Below are positions 47,186-57,289 of a DNA stretch of 64,000 nucleotides, in pieces. Source of the stretch: Paragorgia papillata (lineage: Eukaryota; Cnidaria; Anthozoa; Scleralcyonacea; Coralliidae); assembly GCA_035771165.1 (NCBI GenBank), contig JAWNZC010000353.1, forward strand, positions 805,501 to 869,500, given 5' to 3'. A model generated the notes under the pieces. It worked only from the letters and a program-made list of their open reading frames with translations. It was not told the origin of the DNA and searched no databases. The position numbers and the translations under genes were made by a program. Position 1 is the first letter of the stretch. The number at the start of each line of letters is the position of its first letter.

Positions 47186-50041
47186 GCCAGCTGAACTGCA
47201 AATGGCGGTACGTAATTGCATTAATGTGCATATATAAAAGACACATACTTTCTCTTTGGACTTTCTAATAATTTACAGTTAGATGTATCACAATAATGAA
47301 TAATATATTCTCATGCTATTGATCAGAAGTACTGCATAGGCAGCATTTTAATAAACTGTTGTCAGTTATAAAATCAACTTATTAGTATCAAAATTTCAGG
47401 TAGGAAATCACCAGTTCCAATCCCTCCAAACCGTTTCAAACCTTCCAAGAAATTTTCAGGTAAATTCAAGGCTCGAAATGTGCACAAATATGGCATGTTC
47501 TATGCAACATCGTCAATAGCCAATAAACCGAATTTGTTTGAAATCAATTACTTTAGCATGGTTAATTGATCGGTAGAATAACTAGAGGAAAATCCGAACT
47601 TTCAAGGAGCTGTTGATTTCCAAGAACTCACAGGCCTGGAGTTTTTTCTCTCAAATTTTAGGATTTTTATTAAATAAATGCATGAGTTTTTCGTTCTAAC
47701 TAACCTGAAGCACCAACTGACACCTTTTTAATTTTCTTTGATTTGGATTCTATTAAAGATAATAAAATTCTAAATTTAAGAAGACGGTGAAAGAGAAAAA
47801 GTAAATTTAAATTGCAGAGCAGTTATTAAAATGGTTTAGCAAAATGACAATAAAGATATAATAAATGAAGTTGGTATTGAAAACTTGAATATTATGTGGC
47901 TCCATCCAGAACATGATGCATGAAAAACATTACTTGCAATAAACAGAGCTGGATGTGGACTAAAGCCGAATTAATGCTTTGAAAGACACGGGTCATGCAC
48001 ATACAGTAAGCATGCAAGCAAGAGGTACATGTCTTTACGCACAAATTCACATCATATTGGTCGTGGTACGCTTCACATGACACTTGTCTCTCAAAGCATA
48101 AATGGGCTTAAGACTTTGGTAATCTTATAATGCAAGTACTGTAGCAACTACAGTATGTGTGTACCAGAGCATTGCCACAAATGTCATGATCAATAATGAT
48201 CAACGAATGCAAGCACCGCTAAACTGAAACAGCCAACCAGATACTGGTTGCATGACTAATTGAATTAAATTATCATGACAGAACATCTTAGTTCCAGTGA
48301 AAAATGGCATCATGCATTCATGAGCAGATTCATGATATTTTGCATTAAAAACTCAATTATTAAAAGGCAATAAAGTTTTGAATGTTGTTCTGATTGGATA
48401 ATTTTCGCAAATCAACAGATATATTAATTTATTAATATTCTAGACGTAAAGTCTATTACGGTCAGATAAGGCCATCCCAAGAATGGTGTGCAATCGCATG
48501 CTTTAGTGCACATCTTGGTTCCTCAAGAAGTGCGATTTATCACACACCTCGATTAAATCCTACATGTGATAATTCAAAACAATGTTACAGTGTAGCCTCA
48601 TTATAGCACGCATCATTATAAGCCATGTCTTGGAATAACCATTAATTCAGTTTATAGGAGCACAATACTCACTACATAAAATACAGTCATGTGTAGTGTA
48701 GTGTAAGTCACTTAAAATTGTGGGTAGTGTAAGTCACTTAAAATTGTGGTTAGAGTTGGAAAGTATCACAATTGCCTTAGAATGAAATGTACTACGTAAT
48801 CGTGTTTGTCAGAAATGGGATCAGATGCCCCCTTTCAGAACCACATGCCCCCTTTCAGGATGAACCTCACCCCACCACCTTCAGGACAAGATGCCCTGTC
48901 TTAGGACCCCCTGTCAAGACCAAAACAGAATACAGCAAGTTCGGAATGTAGTAAAACCAGTTTCAAAACAAATACTTTTTAAACAGAACTGTTGTTTTGA
49001 AATCCACATTAAAAACTCTAATTCAAAAACATTTGAATAGCATTATCGAGTCAGCCAAAGCATCATTGAAAGATACTGTAGACCGAGCTTTACTATTTTC
49101 AGGGTGTGAGAACAACTACAGTATATATTGAGATTTTTGCAAATGTCAGGAACCGAATGTTTTTTTTTTGGATTGCACTGATCCACTGGATACATGTATG
49201 TCATTACAGAACGTAAACAGAGAAGGTCTACAAATTAAAGATAAACCGTTAAAGACATTATTTTTAATGAATTTAACCTTTAAAAAGTTCCTTTAATCAT
49301 TTTGAAACTGGTTTCATTACATTTAGTAGTACTGTAGTTTACATCTACAGAACAGATGCCATAGGGGACATTTTTAAGGACCGTAACTGGACTTGACTGG
49401 TCCTTTTACTCTGACTTGTCAATTTGTCTGAGAGGCCATGAGACCTTATCTTGTACCCTGATTTGTGCTGTACTGGTAAATTTAAAGGAGCTAAAAACCA
49501 AACTCCAGAACAAAGTTAGGTTGACTTGATAACACAGGGACCAGATCAAAAAAGTATGACTTTAACCCTTTCACTACTAGTAGACTTTTTCATCTGGTGT
49601 TAGCCAGAGTAAAATCATCTGGTGTTAGCCAGTGGTAGTAAAATACTAAAGGCCACCACAGCAGTAAAAGTGTCAGGCCTTCCCCAGAGTAAAACATACT
49701 CACTCTATAAAAAGCACTCCTCGGAGACTGTTCAAAGGCACTCGATTTTGTGTGTACTAAATCTGAGCCAGACAGGTGTCATATATAACTATGGTGCCGC
49801 TGCGACGGCCACGTGCCATTTTATTAGAGAGTTAACTTTATGCTTGGCGTTTGAGAGCTCTGGCAAATGGTGGAATTGATTTTGTTAGTATAGTCTCTAT
49901 ACTGCCCTCACCACTTTACATTTTGCATTTCTTCATAATTATTATGGTGATTTTACATTATAATTTAATGACTGAGAAGTATTTTTCTGTGAGTGATTGT
50001 TTTAATAAGAACTTTACCTTTTCTTGCCGTTTGTCCTTCAG
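47186..50041. other. No gene recognised
   Basis: AT-rich. Contains two inverted-orientation copies of the TCTGGTGTTAGCCAG motif (49595-49640) known from the duplicon. No supported coding region. Confidence 0.5.
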
Positions 50042-50098
50042 TGTATGAAGAACATGAAGATTAAACTCTCAATTGCTTTGCAGTCTACAGGAGTACAG
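50042..50098 (+). CDS. Candidate internal exon of 19 codons
   Basis: Bounded by TTGTCCTTCAG and GTACGT, both good splice signals, and open through 57 nt (CMKNMKIKLSIALQSTGVQ). Unrecognised and possibly chance. Confidence 0.25.
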
Positions 50099-50187
50099 GT
50101 ACGTACTTTTATCTTTTATTGTTTATTTAATACCAGCTGTACGTCAACTACGCTTAAAGTGCAAACTCTTTTGTAAGTTTGTTTAGG

Positions 50188-52062
50188 TTTGAAAAGTGAC
50201 TTTTCCCAATTTAGTTATAGTTATATTTACAGCAGTTAGTGGCTTTATGTAATGAGAGATTACACTTGAGTATCAACACAAGGGCAATTTAAAAGGTAAA
50301 CAAACCAGTCAAAGTCAACTCACAAACACGTAACCAAGCAAAGACGTAACAAGTGGATGTTTATGTTGTTTAAGTTTTAAATAAAAAATAGAAGACAAGT
50401 ATTAAAGTTGAGGAATACATTTTAAGAACTCGATATTTGAAGAAATGCCAAATTAGAATGCAGTATTTATTAAATGCACATGCATGATCAATTAAAGGCA
50501 CACCATACATATTTTGATGTGCACGTTACGCACGCTCAATCAAGCATGTCTCTGGGCAAGGCCTGTAAATTGCAACATGCATTGGTGACACAGTGCTTTT
50601 TAATTTAAATTGCATGCCTGGTTCTTAACGTTTTCAGATTAACTATTACAGCAGTAATACAAATTTCTAACTAACCTGTAACATTAACAGGACAATCTTC
50701 TCTTTTTCTTTAATGTGGACTCTATAAAACAAAACCCAAAAAAACCCAGTTTACTACAGTATATAAAACAAGACACCTGGGTCAGGTGTTCACTCGGCTA
50801 CTGGAAAGTGCAGAGGTCTCCATAATGCATGAGCAAAGAGGTGGGAGTGGGCAGAGGAAGATCAGATTGGAGGCTGAATGTGCATGCAGGTGCAGGACTA
50901 TCCTGAATTGTCAATTTAAAGTGTCTAGAATTCAGGATTATCCTGAAGCCTAGGGCACTTCTCTGTCCCACATGCGGGATGTTAAACTAAAAAGCATATA
51001 ACAAAAAAAAACAGTCTCAGGGTCTGTGAGACTTTCTCCTTGGGGGATCATGGTTGAGCAAATTACAAGCTATGATAAATGCTTACTAAGAACGAGCATA
51101 GTTTTAACCACAAAAGCACAAGAACCAGCTGCAAAGGAGAGAGCTTTGTCCACCATAATTTATGTATTGATTAGAAAGTAAACAAAGATATTTATAACTC
51201 ATTCACTCCGTTTTATATTGTTAAAATTGTTTGAATTAAAATGATTTCTCTAAACCTACCTTGTTTGTAAACTGCTTGCTTGAATCTTTTTCTTTTTCCC
51301 GTCTGTTTCATCACTTCGATCGCCATTCATTTCATAATTTATATTCAAGTGGTGTCTGAAGCAGCATGTCATCATCATCATGGCGGCATTGTCATCACCA
51401 TTTTCCAGCCAAAATTTAATATCTAACTGTTCCAGTGCACACAATCATACATCAAAAGAATCACTGCATATTTCAAAAATAATATCTCCTTTTACCATGT
51501 TATCCGAACTATTTTCCATCCTTAAATCTCAAGAGAACGCCAGTCGCAAGGTTCCAAAACAAGGCCGCCACGGTGTTCCAAAAACATCACATGACACCCC
51601 CGTTAATTTATGCTAATTATGTTAATCACATTTTAATCACTCGTTGGGGAGTTAAAAAGTTGTTAGTTAATCACCCGACTAATCACCCTTTATACAACGC
51701 AATTTTGCAGGGTGATTAACTAATCATGATTAAGAAGTTAATCACTGGTTAACTCTTAAATATGATTAAAGTTAATCACTTTTTTATACAACCGGTCCCT
51801 GATCGAAGTTTCGTATATCACAACAATATGATGGGGCCGGTTGTATAAAAAAGTGATTAACTTTAATCATGATTAAGAGCTAACAGTGATTAACTTCTTA
51901 ATCATGATTAGTTAATCACCCGGCAAAATTGCGTTGTATAAAGGGTGATTAGTCGAGTGATTAACTAACCACTTTTTAACTCCCCAACGAGTGATTAAAA
52001 TGTGATTAACATAATTAACATAAATTAACGGGGGTGTCATGTGATGTTTTGGGAACACCGTG
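50188..52062. mobile_element. Foldback element, copy B (inverted, interrupted by the Polinton)
   Basis: 50188-51830 is the reverse complement of about 17225-18830, and 51831-52062 begins the second palindrome arm. The arm breaks off after GGAACACCGTG, where copy A (17443-17453) continues with GCCTTG. The break is the Polinton insertion point. Confidence 0.88.
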
Positions 52063-52350
52063 AGTAGGGTATAAATGCCGATCCTGGGACAGCTGCGTCA
52101 GACATAGTGGCGCCACCATTTTTCAAAATGGCGACGATCCCAGGACCCAAACATCCAACAAAATAACCCCCCTGGATTTTTCAAAACATTTTTCAAAACA
52201 TTTTCAAAATGGCGGCGATAAAATGTTTTTTAAAATGGCGGCGATAAAATGTTTTTCTCCGAGATACCCCCCTGGATTTTTGAAATATTTTCAAAATGGC
52301 GGCGATAAAATAATTTGACAAAAAAAAATTTAAAAAACATCCATTAATAA
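52063..52350. repeat. Polinton terminal region with internal repeats
   Basis: Contains repeated TTTTCAAAATGGCGGCGATAAA units (four or more, 52112-52310), two CCCCCCTGGATTTTT blocks, and a GATCCTGGGA / TCCCAGGA inverted pair. This is the presumed terminal inverted repeat, though the right end is not available to prove it. A TATAAA lies 8-13 bp inside the terminus. Confidence 0.6.
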
Positions 52351-52351
52351 A

Positions 52352-52552
52352 ATGAAACCACAACAAAAGAACTTATGTCCAGAAAAAGATAACTGTCTTT
52401 TGGTTGGTTGCACAAAATATTCTTACGGAATGCCGAAAGTTATATATTTTAACAAAAGTTCAAACCCTGACGAGATCTGTAACTATATCCATCCTGGAGA
52501 AACATTAGTACAAATGTTGGTTAGAACAGGTGTTTATGACACTGTTTGGTAA
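52352..52552 (+). CDS. Small Polinton protein of unknown function, 66 aa
   Basis: First gene of the element. Its ATG follows TTAATAAA directly. Four cysteines (LCPEKDNC, GC and ICNYIHP) in 66 residues suggest a small metal-binding or disulphide-containing protein, but no family is recognised. The spacing to the next gene is 39 bp. Confidence 0.6.
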   Translation: MKPQQKNLCPEKDNCLLVGCTKYSYGMPKVIYFNKSSNPDEICNYIHPGETLVQMLVRTGVYDTVW

Positions 52553-52591
52553 AATTGATAAAAATTAAAGCCCTAAAAATTAAAAGGAAGA

Positions 52592-52831
52592 ATGCCTAGA
52601 AAACCCACTGCAATAGTTATGAACACAGAAAAAGCAATATTTACCTGTAAAAACTGTAATTTTGAAACAAAAACAGAAACAGGACTAAGACTACATTTAA
52701 AGGTTGTCCACAAACAGCAAAAAGTAATCATAACAAAACATTGCTGCGATAAATGTTCAAAAACCTTTAAAACAGAAAAGGAACTAAGAACCCATATTAA
52801 AATAACCCATCTTAAAAAAATAAAAGTTTAA
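52592..52831 (+). CDS. Two-finger C2H2 zinc-finger protein, 79 aa
   Basis: Two classical C2H2 fingers: CKNC-x12-H-x4-H (residues about 15-36) and CDKC-x12-H-x4-H (about 49-70), in a lysine-rich background. It probably binds DNA or RNA and may regulate the element. It is the only gene in the element without an AATAAA just before its ATG (AATTAAAAGGAAG instead), so a start a little further away is possible. Confidence 0.8.
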   Translation: MPRKPTAIVMNTEKAIFTCKNCNFETKTETGLRLHLKVVHKQQKVIITKHCCDKCSKTFKTEKELRTHIKITHLKKIKV

Positions 52832-52918
52832 ACATTCTAGAAACTTTTAAACATAAAATAAAATTTTTAAACAAAAACTGTTTAAAAACTTTTAAATAAA
52901 AAAAACCTCAAATAAACA

Positions 52919-53746
52919 ATGAGTTACTTCTATGGATATGAAAACAGGCGAAAAGGATTAGGATCTTCCGATCCAGGTTTAGAAAAAAAGTTAAAAGATA
53001 TTGAGACCAAATTAAAAAACCTTTCTTCGGTAAAACCCTACGAAACTGTTTTTAATGTTAATTTAACAACAGCCGAAAAAACCTTTGAAACTGTTAACAG
53101 CGAAAAAAGAATAACAATAGCACGAAATGGTAAACATTGTTTATGGCAGGATGACAAAACCATTGCCCCAACATTTGGTTCAGATCCTGCTGGTTTATGT
53201 CCAGATTACATTGAGAACAAAGCCAACAACTACATGTGTTTTGTTTGCCCACAAATGCAGTTTGGCGACATTTCTGTTTTCATTGTTTGCACTGTGGTTG
53301 ATACATCTGTTTCTGGCGATTGGTCCTATCTTGTTGGGAATGATAATGGCAATTATGATAAATACATTAGCTTTAAATCCTACTCTTACAACCATTTAAT
53401 AGTTGGCGGTATAGAAAATGGAACAACTATTACTGCTGATGTTGTTGGCCACAGCATTCTTAGCAAACATATTATATCGTGTCATTGGTTGGGAACTGGA
53501 GGTGTGGTATATTTGAATGGTAAACTTATGAAAGGATCAGAATTTCAACCAGATTTAACAGATATAGGCAGCCCATTTGGATCTGTATTTTTTAATGAAA
53601 GGTATGGTTCAACAACTTCTGCTAAAAGTAACACCAAACTAAAAGGGAAAATATATGGGTTTAAAGTCATTTATGGAGCATTAACCACAGCTGACATTGT
53701 AAAAATTAATAAGGACATGATTAAAGAATATGGAAACTTTATATAA
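52919..53746 (+). CDS. Lectin-fold-like fibre protein 1, 275 aa
   Basis: The N-terminus MSYFYGYENRR resembles that of the collagen-like protein at 54580. Next comes a short coiled coil (EKKLKDIETKLKNL) and a domain of about 230 residues, with VVYLNGKLMKGSEF and a C-terminal GKIYGFKVIYGALTTADI helix turn typical of concanavalin/LamG-type beta sandwiches. Next-door paralogue: 53761-54537. The likely role is a capsid-surface fibre or receptor-binding head. The fold is inferred from motif style only. The start follows AAATAAACA. Confidence 0.6.
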   Translation: MSYFYGYENRRKGLGSSDPGLEKKLKDIETKLKNLSSVKPYETVFNVNLTTAEKTFETVNSEKRITIARNGKHCLWQDDKTIAPTFGSDPAGLCPDYIENKANNYMCFVCPQMQFGDISVFIVCTVVDTSVSGDWSYLVGNDNGNYDKYISFKSYSYNHLIVGGIENGTTITADVVGHSILSKHIISCHWLGTGGVVYLNGKLMKGSEFQPDLTDIGSPFGSVFFNERYGSTTSAKSNTKLKGKIYGFKVIYGALTTADIVKINKDMIKEYGNFI

Positions 53747-53760
53747 AAACATAAATAAAC

Positions 53761-54537
53761 ATGAGTTTTGAAAAAAAGTTAAAAGATATTGAGACCCAAT
53801 TAAAAAACCTTTCTTTGGGAAAAAACTATGAAACTGTTTTTGAAATTAACTTAACAACAGCCGAAAAAACATTTGAAACTGTTAACGGGGAAAAAAGGTT
53901 ATTACAAGCACGGAATGGCGAATATTGTTTATGGCAAAATGACAAAACCCATGCCCCAACAGTTGGCACAGATCCCACAGGACCAGGCACAGATTACATT
54001 GAAAACAAGGGTGGAAACTATATGTGTTTTGTTTGCCCACAAATGCAATATGGCGATGTTTCAGTTTTTGTTGTTTGTAAGGTGGTTACTCCTGCATTTA
54101 CTGGCGATCAAAGGGTTTGGTCATACCTTATTGGAAATGATAATGGTGGATATGATAAAAATGTTTCCTTTAAAGTTTACAGTTACAACAAACTAATGGT
54201 TAGTGGAATCAAAAATGGAACAAATAAAACCATAACTATGCCCTCTACACACAACATTCTTAACAAACACATTATGTCATGTCATTGGTTGGGAACTGGT
54301 GGAATGGTATATTTAAATGGCAAATTATGTCCAGGATCGGAATTTCAACCAGATTTAACAGATATAGGCAGTCCATTTGGATCTGTATTTTTTAATGAAA
54401 GATTTAATGGTTTTAATTCCGAATACCAACTGAAAGGGAAAATATATGGGTTTAAAGTTGTGTATGGATCATTGAGATCAACTGATATTGTAAAAATTAA
54501 TAATGACATGATGAAAGAATATGGAAACATTATATAA
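53761..54537 (+). CDS. Lectin-fold-like fibre protein 2, 258 aa
   Basis: Paralogue of the preceding gene: the coiled coil EKKLKDIETQLKNL and the cores LTTAEKTFETVN, NYMCFVCPQMQ, CHWLGTGG and GSEFQPDLTDIGSPFGSVFF are shared. It lacks the SYFYGY N-terminal tag. The most divergent stretch, between VVCKVV and NDNGGYDK, has an insertion relative to its twin. The start follows AAATAAAC, 14 bp after the previous stop. Confidence 0.6.
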   Translation: MSFEKKLKDIETQLKNLSLGKNYETVFEINLTTAEKTFETVNGEKRLLQARNGEYCLWQNDKTHAPTVGTDPTGPGTDYIENKGGNYMCFVCPQMQYGDVSVFVVCKVVTPAFTGDQRVWSYLIGNDNGGYDKNVSFKVYSYNKLMVSGIKNGTNKTITMPSTHNILNKHIMSCHWLGTGGMVYLNGKLCPGSEFQPDLTDIGSPFGSVFFNERFNGFNSEYQLKGKIYGFKVVYGSLRSTDIVKINNDMMKEYGNII

Positions 54538-54579
54538 GTGGAGTCGAACCAAAATGCGACAAACTTTATATAAATAAAC
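54530..54579 (+). promoter_or_regulatory. Intergenic element shared with 59131-59199
   Basis: TATAAGTGGAGTCGAACC followed by AAAATGCGACAAACTTT and AATAAACATGAG is almost the same as the sequence before 59200. The match begins inside the end of the upstream lectin-like gene. It is likely the promoter of the collagen-like gene. Confidence 0.6.
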
Positions 54580-56130
54580 ATGAGCTATTACTATGGTTAT
54601 GATGACTCAGATTATTATGGTTTTGAAGGTGGTGGTGGTGGAGGATCCGAAGGTCCAGAAGGACCCCAAGGCGATACAGGTGCAAAGGGAGACAAAGGCA
54701 ACACAGGACCAAAAGGGTCAAAAGGAGACACAGGATTAACAGGATCCCAAGGTCCTAAGGGAGACAAAGGCAACACTGGATCTCAAGGAGACAGAGGTAC
54801 CCAAGGCATCCAAGGCTTAGGTGGTTTTAAAGGTTCAAAAGGAGACAAAGGGGACAAAGGGGATACCGGTAACACAGGATCCCAAGGACCTAAAGGAGAT
54901 AGAGGTTTGACTGGTTCCAAAGGAGACCGAGGTGATGAAGGTTTGGAAGGACAAAGAGGTCTAACGGGAGACAAAGGGAATAGTGGAGACAGAGGTGCAA
55001 TAGGCCCACAAGGTCCAAAAGGATCAACAGGCACAGCAGCCCAAAAAGGAGACAAAGGAGACAAAGGCCTCCCTGGCAACACTGGCCAAAAAGGAGACAA
55101 AGGAGACAAAGGTCAAACAGGACCACAAGGTCTTAAGGGAGACAAAGGCGACACCGGTATTAGAGGACCACAAGGTCTTAAGGGAGACAGAGGAGACAAA
55201 GGCCTTCCAGGTACAACAGGAGCAGCAGGAACAAAAGGAGACAAAGGAGATCATGGAACCCAAGGTTCAAAAGGGTCTAAAGGCGACAAGGGCGACAAAG
55301 GTGACAAAGGTATGGCAGGCACAGCAGCCCAAAAAGGAGACAAAGGAGATCCAGGCGATGATGGGGCGAAAGGTAACAAAGGAAACACAGGTGCAACAGG
55401 TCCACAAGGTCCACAAGGAGCCCAAGGTCCACAAGGTAGCCAAGGTTCAACAGGACCAAAAGGAAACACTGGCAACACAGGTTCGCAAGGACCACAAGGA
55501 CCCCAGGGTACAAAAGGAGACAAAGGCGACCAAGGTCTTAAGGGAGACCAAGGAATTGGTGGACCCCAAGGTTTACCAGGAGCAAAAGGATCAACTGGAC
55601 TAAGAGGTCTAAGAGGTCTAAGAGGTGTTACAGGAGCCACAGGAACGGCTGGAACTTTTTCGCAAATAAAAAAATACAAAAAAAATGGAAGAGTTGGTTA
55701 CAAAGCTGGCAGTTGGGATACCATTTACAACAAAAGTATTTTGTTAGAATTTAACGCAGAAGAATCTGGAAAGTTTTTAATAAAGTATTGGTTTACACTT
55801 GAACCAGATGGTCATAAAATTGATCAACAAAGTAAAAGATCTTCTTGGTACGATTCTACAACTTACAATGCTTTTTTTGATTTAGAAACAGACCTTTACC
55901 AGGGAGATATTACTAAAAGATCAAACAAACTTCCCAGTTTGAAAACTGTAACAATGGGGAAAACTTATAACGAAAGACAACACCACCATATATTTTGCGA
56001 AGGTATTGCAACAATAATAAAAGGCAAAAAAATAACTTTGCATAGCTATACTGGTTCTGTTGGGGATGACTATACCTTCCTATTTTACAATGTTAATGAT
56101 GTTGAAGTTAACATGTTAAAAATTACTTAA
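54580..56130 (+). CDS. Collagen-like fibre protein, 516 aa
   Basis: N-terminal tag MSYYYGYDDSDYYGF and a Gly-rich linker (about residues 1-24), an uninterrupted-looking Gly-X-Y region of about 112 triplets (residues 25-360, rich in KGDKGD), and a non-collagen C-terminal domain (361-516) with a beta-rich end, FLFYNVNDVEVNMLKIT, probably a trimerising or binding head. K-G-D/E triplets stabilise triple helices without hydroxyproline, as in bacterial and viral collagens. The role is probably a trimeric fibre on the particle. The C-terminal domain could be C1q/TNF-like, but this is not shown. Confidence 0.88.
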   Translation: MSYYYGYDDSDYYGFEGGGGGGSEGPEGPQGDTGAKGDKGNTGPKGSKGDTGLTGSQGPKGDKGNTGSQGDRGTQGIQGLGGFKGSKGDKGDKGDTGNTGSQGPKGDRGLTGSKGDRGDEGLEGQRGLTGDKGNSGDRGAIGPQGPKGSTGTAAQKGDKGDKGLPGNTGQKGDKGDKGQTGPQGLKGDKGDTGIRGPQGLKGDRGDKGLPGTTGAAGTKGDKGDHGTQGSKGSKGDKGDKGDKGMAGTAAQKGDKGDPGDDGAKGNKGNTGATGPQGPQGAQGPQGSQGSTGPKGNTGNTGSQGPQGPQGTKGDKGDQGLKGDQGIGGPQGLPGAKGSTGLRGLRGLRGVTGATGTAGTFSQIKKYKKNGRVGYKAGSWDTIYNKSILLEFNAEESGKFLIKYWFTLEPDGHKIDQQSKRSSWYDSTTYNAFFDLETDLYQGDITKRSNKLPSLKTVTMGKTYNERQHHHIFCEGIATIIKGKKITLHSYTGSVGDDYTFLFYNVNDVEVNMLKIT

Positions 56131-56174
56131 AAATAGCGAAAATAAATTGATAAAAAATTTTTAAAATAAAAGAA

Positions 56175-56453
56175 ATGGTAACAGCAATGTTAACAACAGT
56201 TAAGTTTGAAAAACATGTAACCCCAGTTTTTGACCCTCATTTTAAATCTGTACAATGGTCCCAACCAAAAAAATTCGCATGTAACTGTGGTAAAGTATTT
56301 ACAACACAAAACAAACTTATCAACCACACATTTTTTCCAGAAAACACAAGTATAAAATTTTTATGGACTGTAACATCTTTTCTCTCTGACAAACAATGGT
56401 TAAAAGCAACCATGAAAGAAACCCCAACTAGTTATAGAACAAACCCTAACTAG
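56175..56453 (+). CDS. Single zinc-finger-like protein, 92 aa
   Basis: Contains CNCGKVFTTQNKLINH, a C2H2-like half finger (C-x-C instead of C-x2-C, and the second His missing or displaced). Function unknown, perhaps nucleic-acid binding. The start is preceded by AAATAAAAGAA. Confidence 0.6.
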   Translation: MVTAMLTTVKFEKHVTPVFDPHFKSVQWSQPKKFACNCGKVFTTQNKLINHTFFPENTSIKFLWTVTSFLSDKQWLKATMKETPTSYRTNPN

Positions 56454-56512
56454 TTTTTAAACAAACCCCAACCAGTTACAGAACAAAAAATAACAAAATT
56501 TAACAATAATAA

Positions 56513-56875
56513 ATGGAACCAGAACAAACATCAACAAAACCAGAAACCCAAACCATTACAAAAACTCCACCAAAACAACATATAAAAAACCCAAAAAGAG
56601 TGGCACAAGGAAAAAAACTCGCCGCAATAAGTAGGGAAGCAAAACAACGAAAAAAAGTCAGACTACAAAAAGAGTCTGAAACCTTAAAAGAAACACAACA
56701 ACCATCGTCTCTAGTAGTAACAACTGGAATAATTGGAACTTGTTGTACCATTCTATTAACATATATTGCATACCGCCAATGGAAAAAAGAAGACAAACAA
56801 GAAGACCCAAAAGACCAAGAAAAAATACCCAAAGCAAAAACTGTTTTTAAAGATCTTTCTCAATATGATCTCTAA
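56513..56875 (+). CDS. Single-pass membrane protein, 120 aa
   Basis: A basic Pro/Lys-rich N-terminal half (residues 1-60), one hydrophobic segment (about 66-88, SSLVVTTGIIGTCC then TILLTYIAY) and a charged tail ending SQYDL. No family recognised. The start is in AATAAATG. A hairpin follows 13 bp after the stop. Confidence 0.65.
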   Translation: MEPEQTSTKPETQTITKTPPKQHIKNPKRVAQGKKLAAISREAKQRKKVRLQKESETLKETQQPSSLVVTTGIIGTCCTILLTYIAYRQWKKEDKQEDPKDQEKIPKAKTVFKDLSQYDL

Positions 56876-56887
56876 TCATTTTGAAAC

Positions 56888-56917
56888 GAAATTCTATCCA
56901 CTTTTGGATAGAAATTC
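56888..56917 (+). terminator. Post-stop hairpin 1
   Basis: GAAATTCTATCCA / TGGATAGAAATTC, 12 of 13 pairs, 4-nt loop. It lies 13 bp after the stop at 56875 and just before AATAAATG of the next gene. Confidence 0.6.
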
Positions 56918-56922
56918 AATAA

Positions 56923-57201
56923 ATGATTGTTAGCACTTATGCAACAGAATGTGTTTTTGGGTCTGAAAACTGGATTAACATTGGTAAACTTATTTTTTTA
57001 ATTTCAAAGGGAAGTTTTGAGGGATACAAACTTTGGTTATTATATAGTAAATATGATAAAAATTATAATGAAAACCATTGTTATAATTTGTGGGCAGCTT
57101 TTGATCTTGAAATGCCAGAAGATTTTGAAGAATATTTTGATGACGAAACTAGTAATAGTGGCAGCACCAATAACATTATTAACATTCATGAAAACTGGTA
57201 A
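56923..57201 (+). CDS. Unknown acidic protein, 92 aa
   Basis: Aromatic-rich N-terminal half with CVFGSENWINIGKLI, and an acidic C-terminal half (EMPEDFEEYFDDE). No family is recognised. The start lies in AATAAATG. It is the last gene before the capsid gene. Confidence 0.55.
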   Translation: MIVSTYATECVFGSENWINIGKLIFLISKGSFEGYKLWLLYSKYDKNYNENHCYNLWAAFDLEMPEDFEEYFDDETSNSGSTNNIINIHENW

Positions 57202-57221
57202 TAAAAAAAATGTTTTATAAG

Positions 57222-57248
57222 AATTTCTATCCAAAAAGAATAGAAATT
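57222..57248 (+). terminator. Post-stop hairpin 2
   Basis: AATTTCTAT / ATAGAAATT, 9 pairs with a 9-nt loop, 20 bp after the stop at 57201. Confidence 0.6.
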
Positions 57249-57289
57249 TTTTAAAAATTTTAAAAAATTTCAAAAAACACCCCTAATAA

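Noticed and set aside
54538..54551. Minus-strand GGTTCGACTCC as a tRNA gene B box
   Set aside because: No A box, no T-stem partner of five pairs and no acceptor stem; probably chance or a short relic within the intergenic element.
55251..55679. Pro-rich frames on the strand opposite the collagen-like gene
   Set aside because: Antisense shadow of Gly-X-Y codons.
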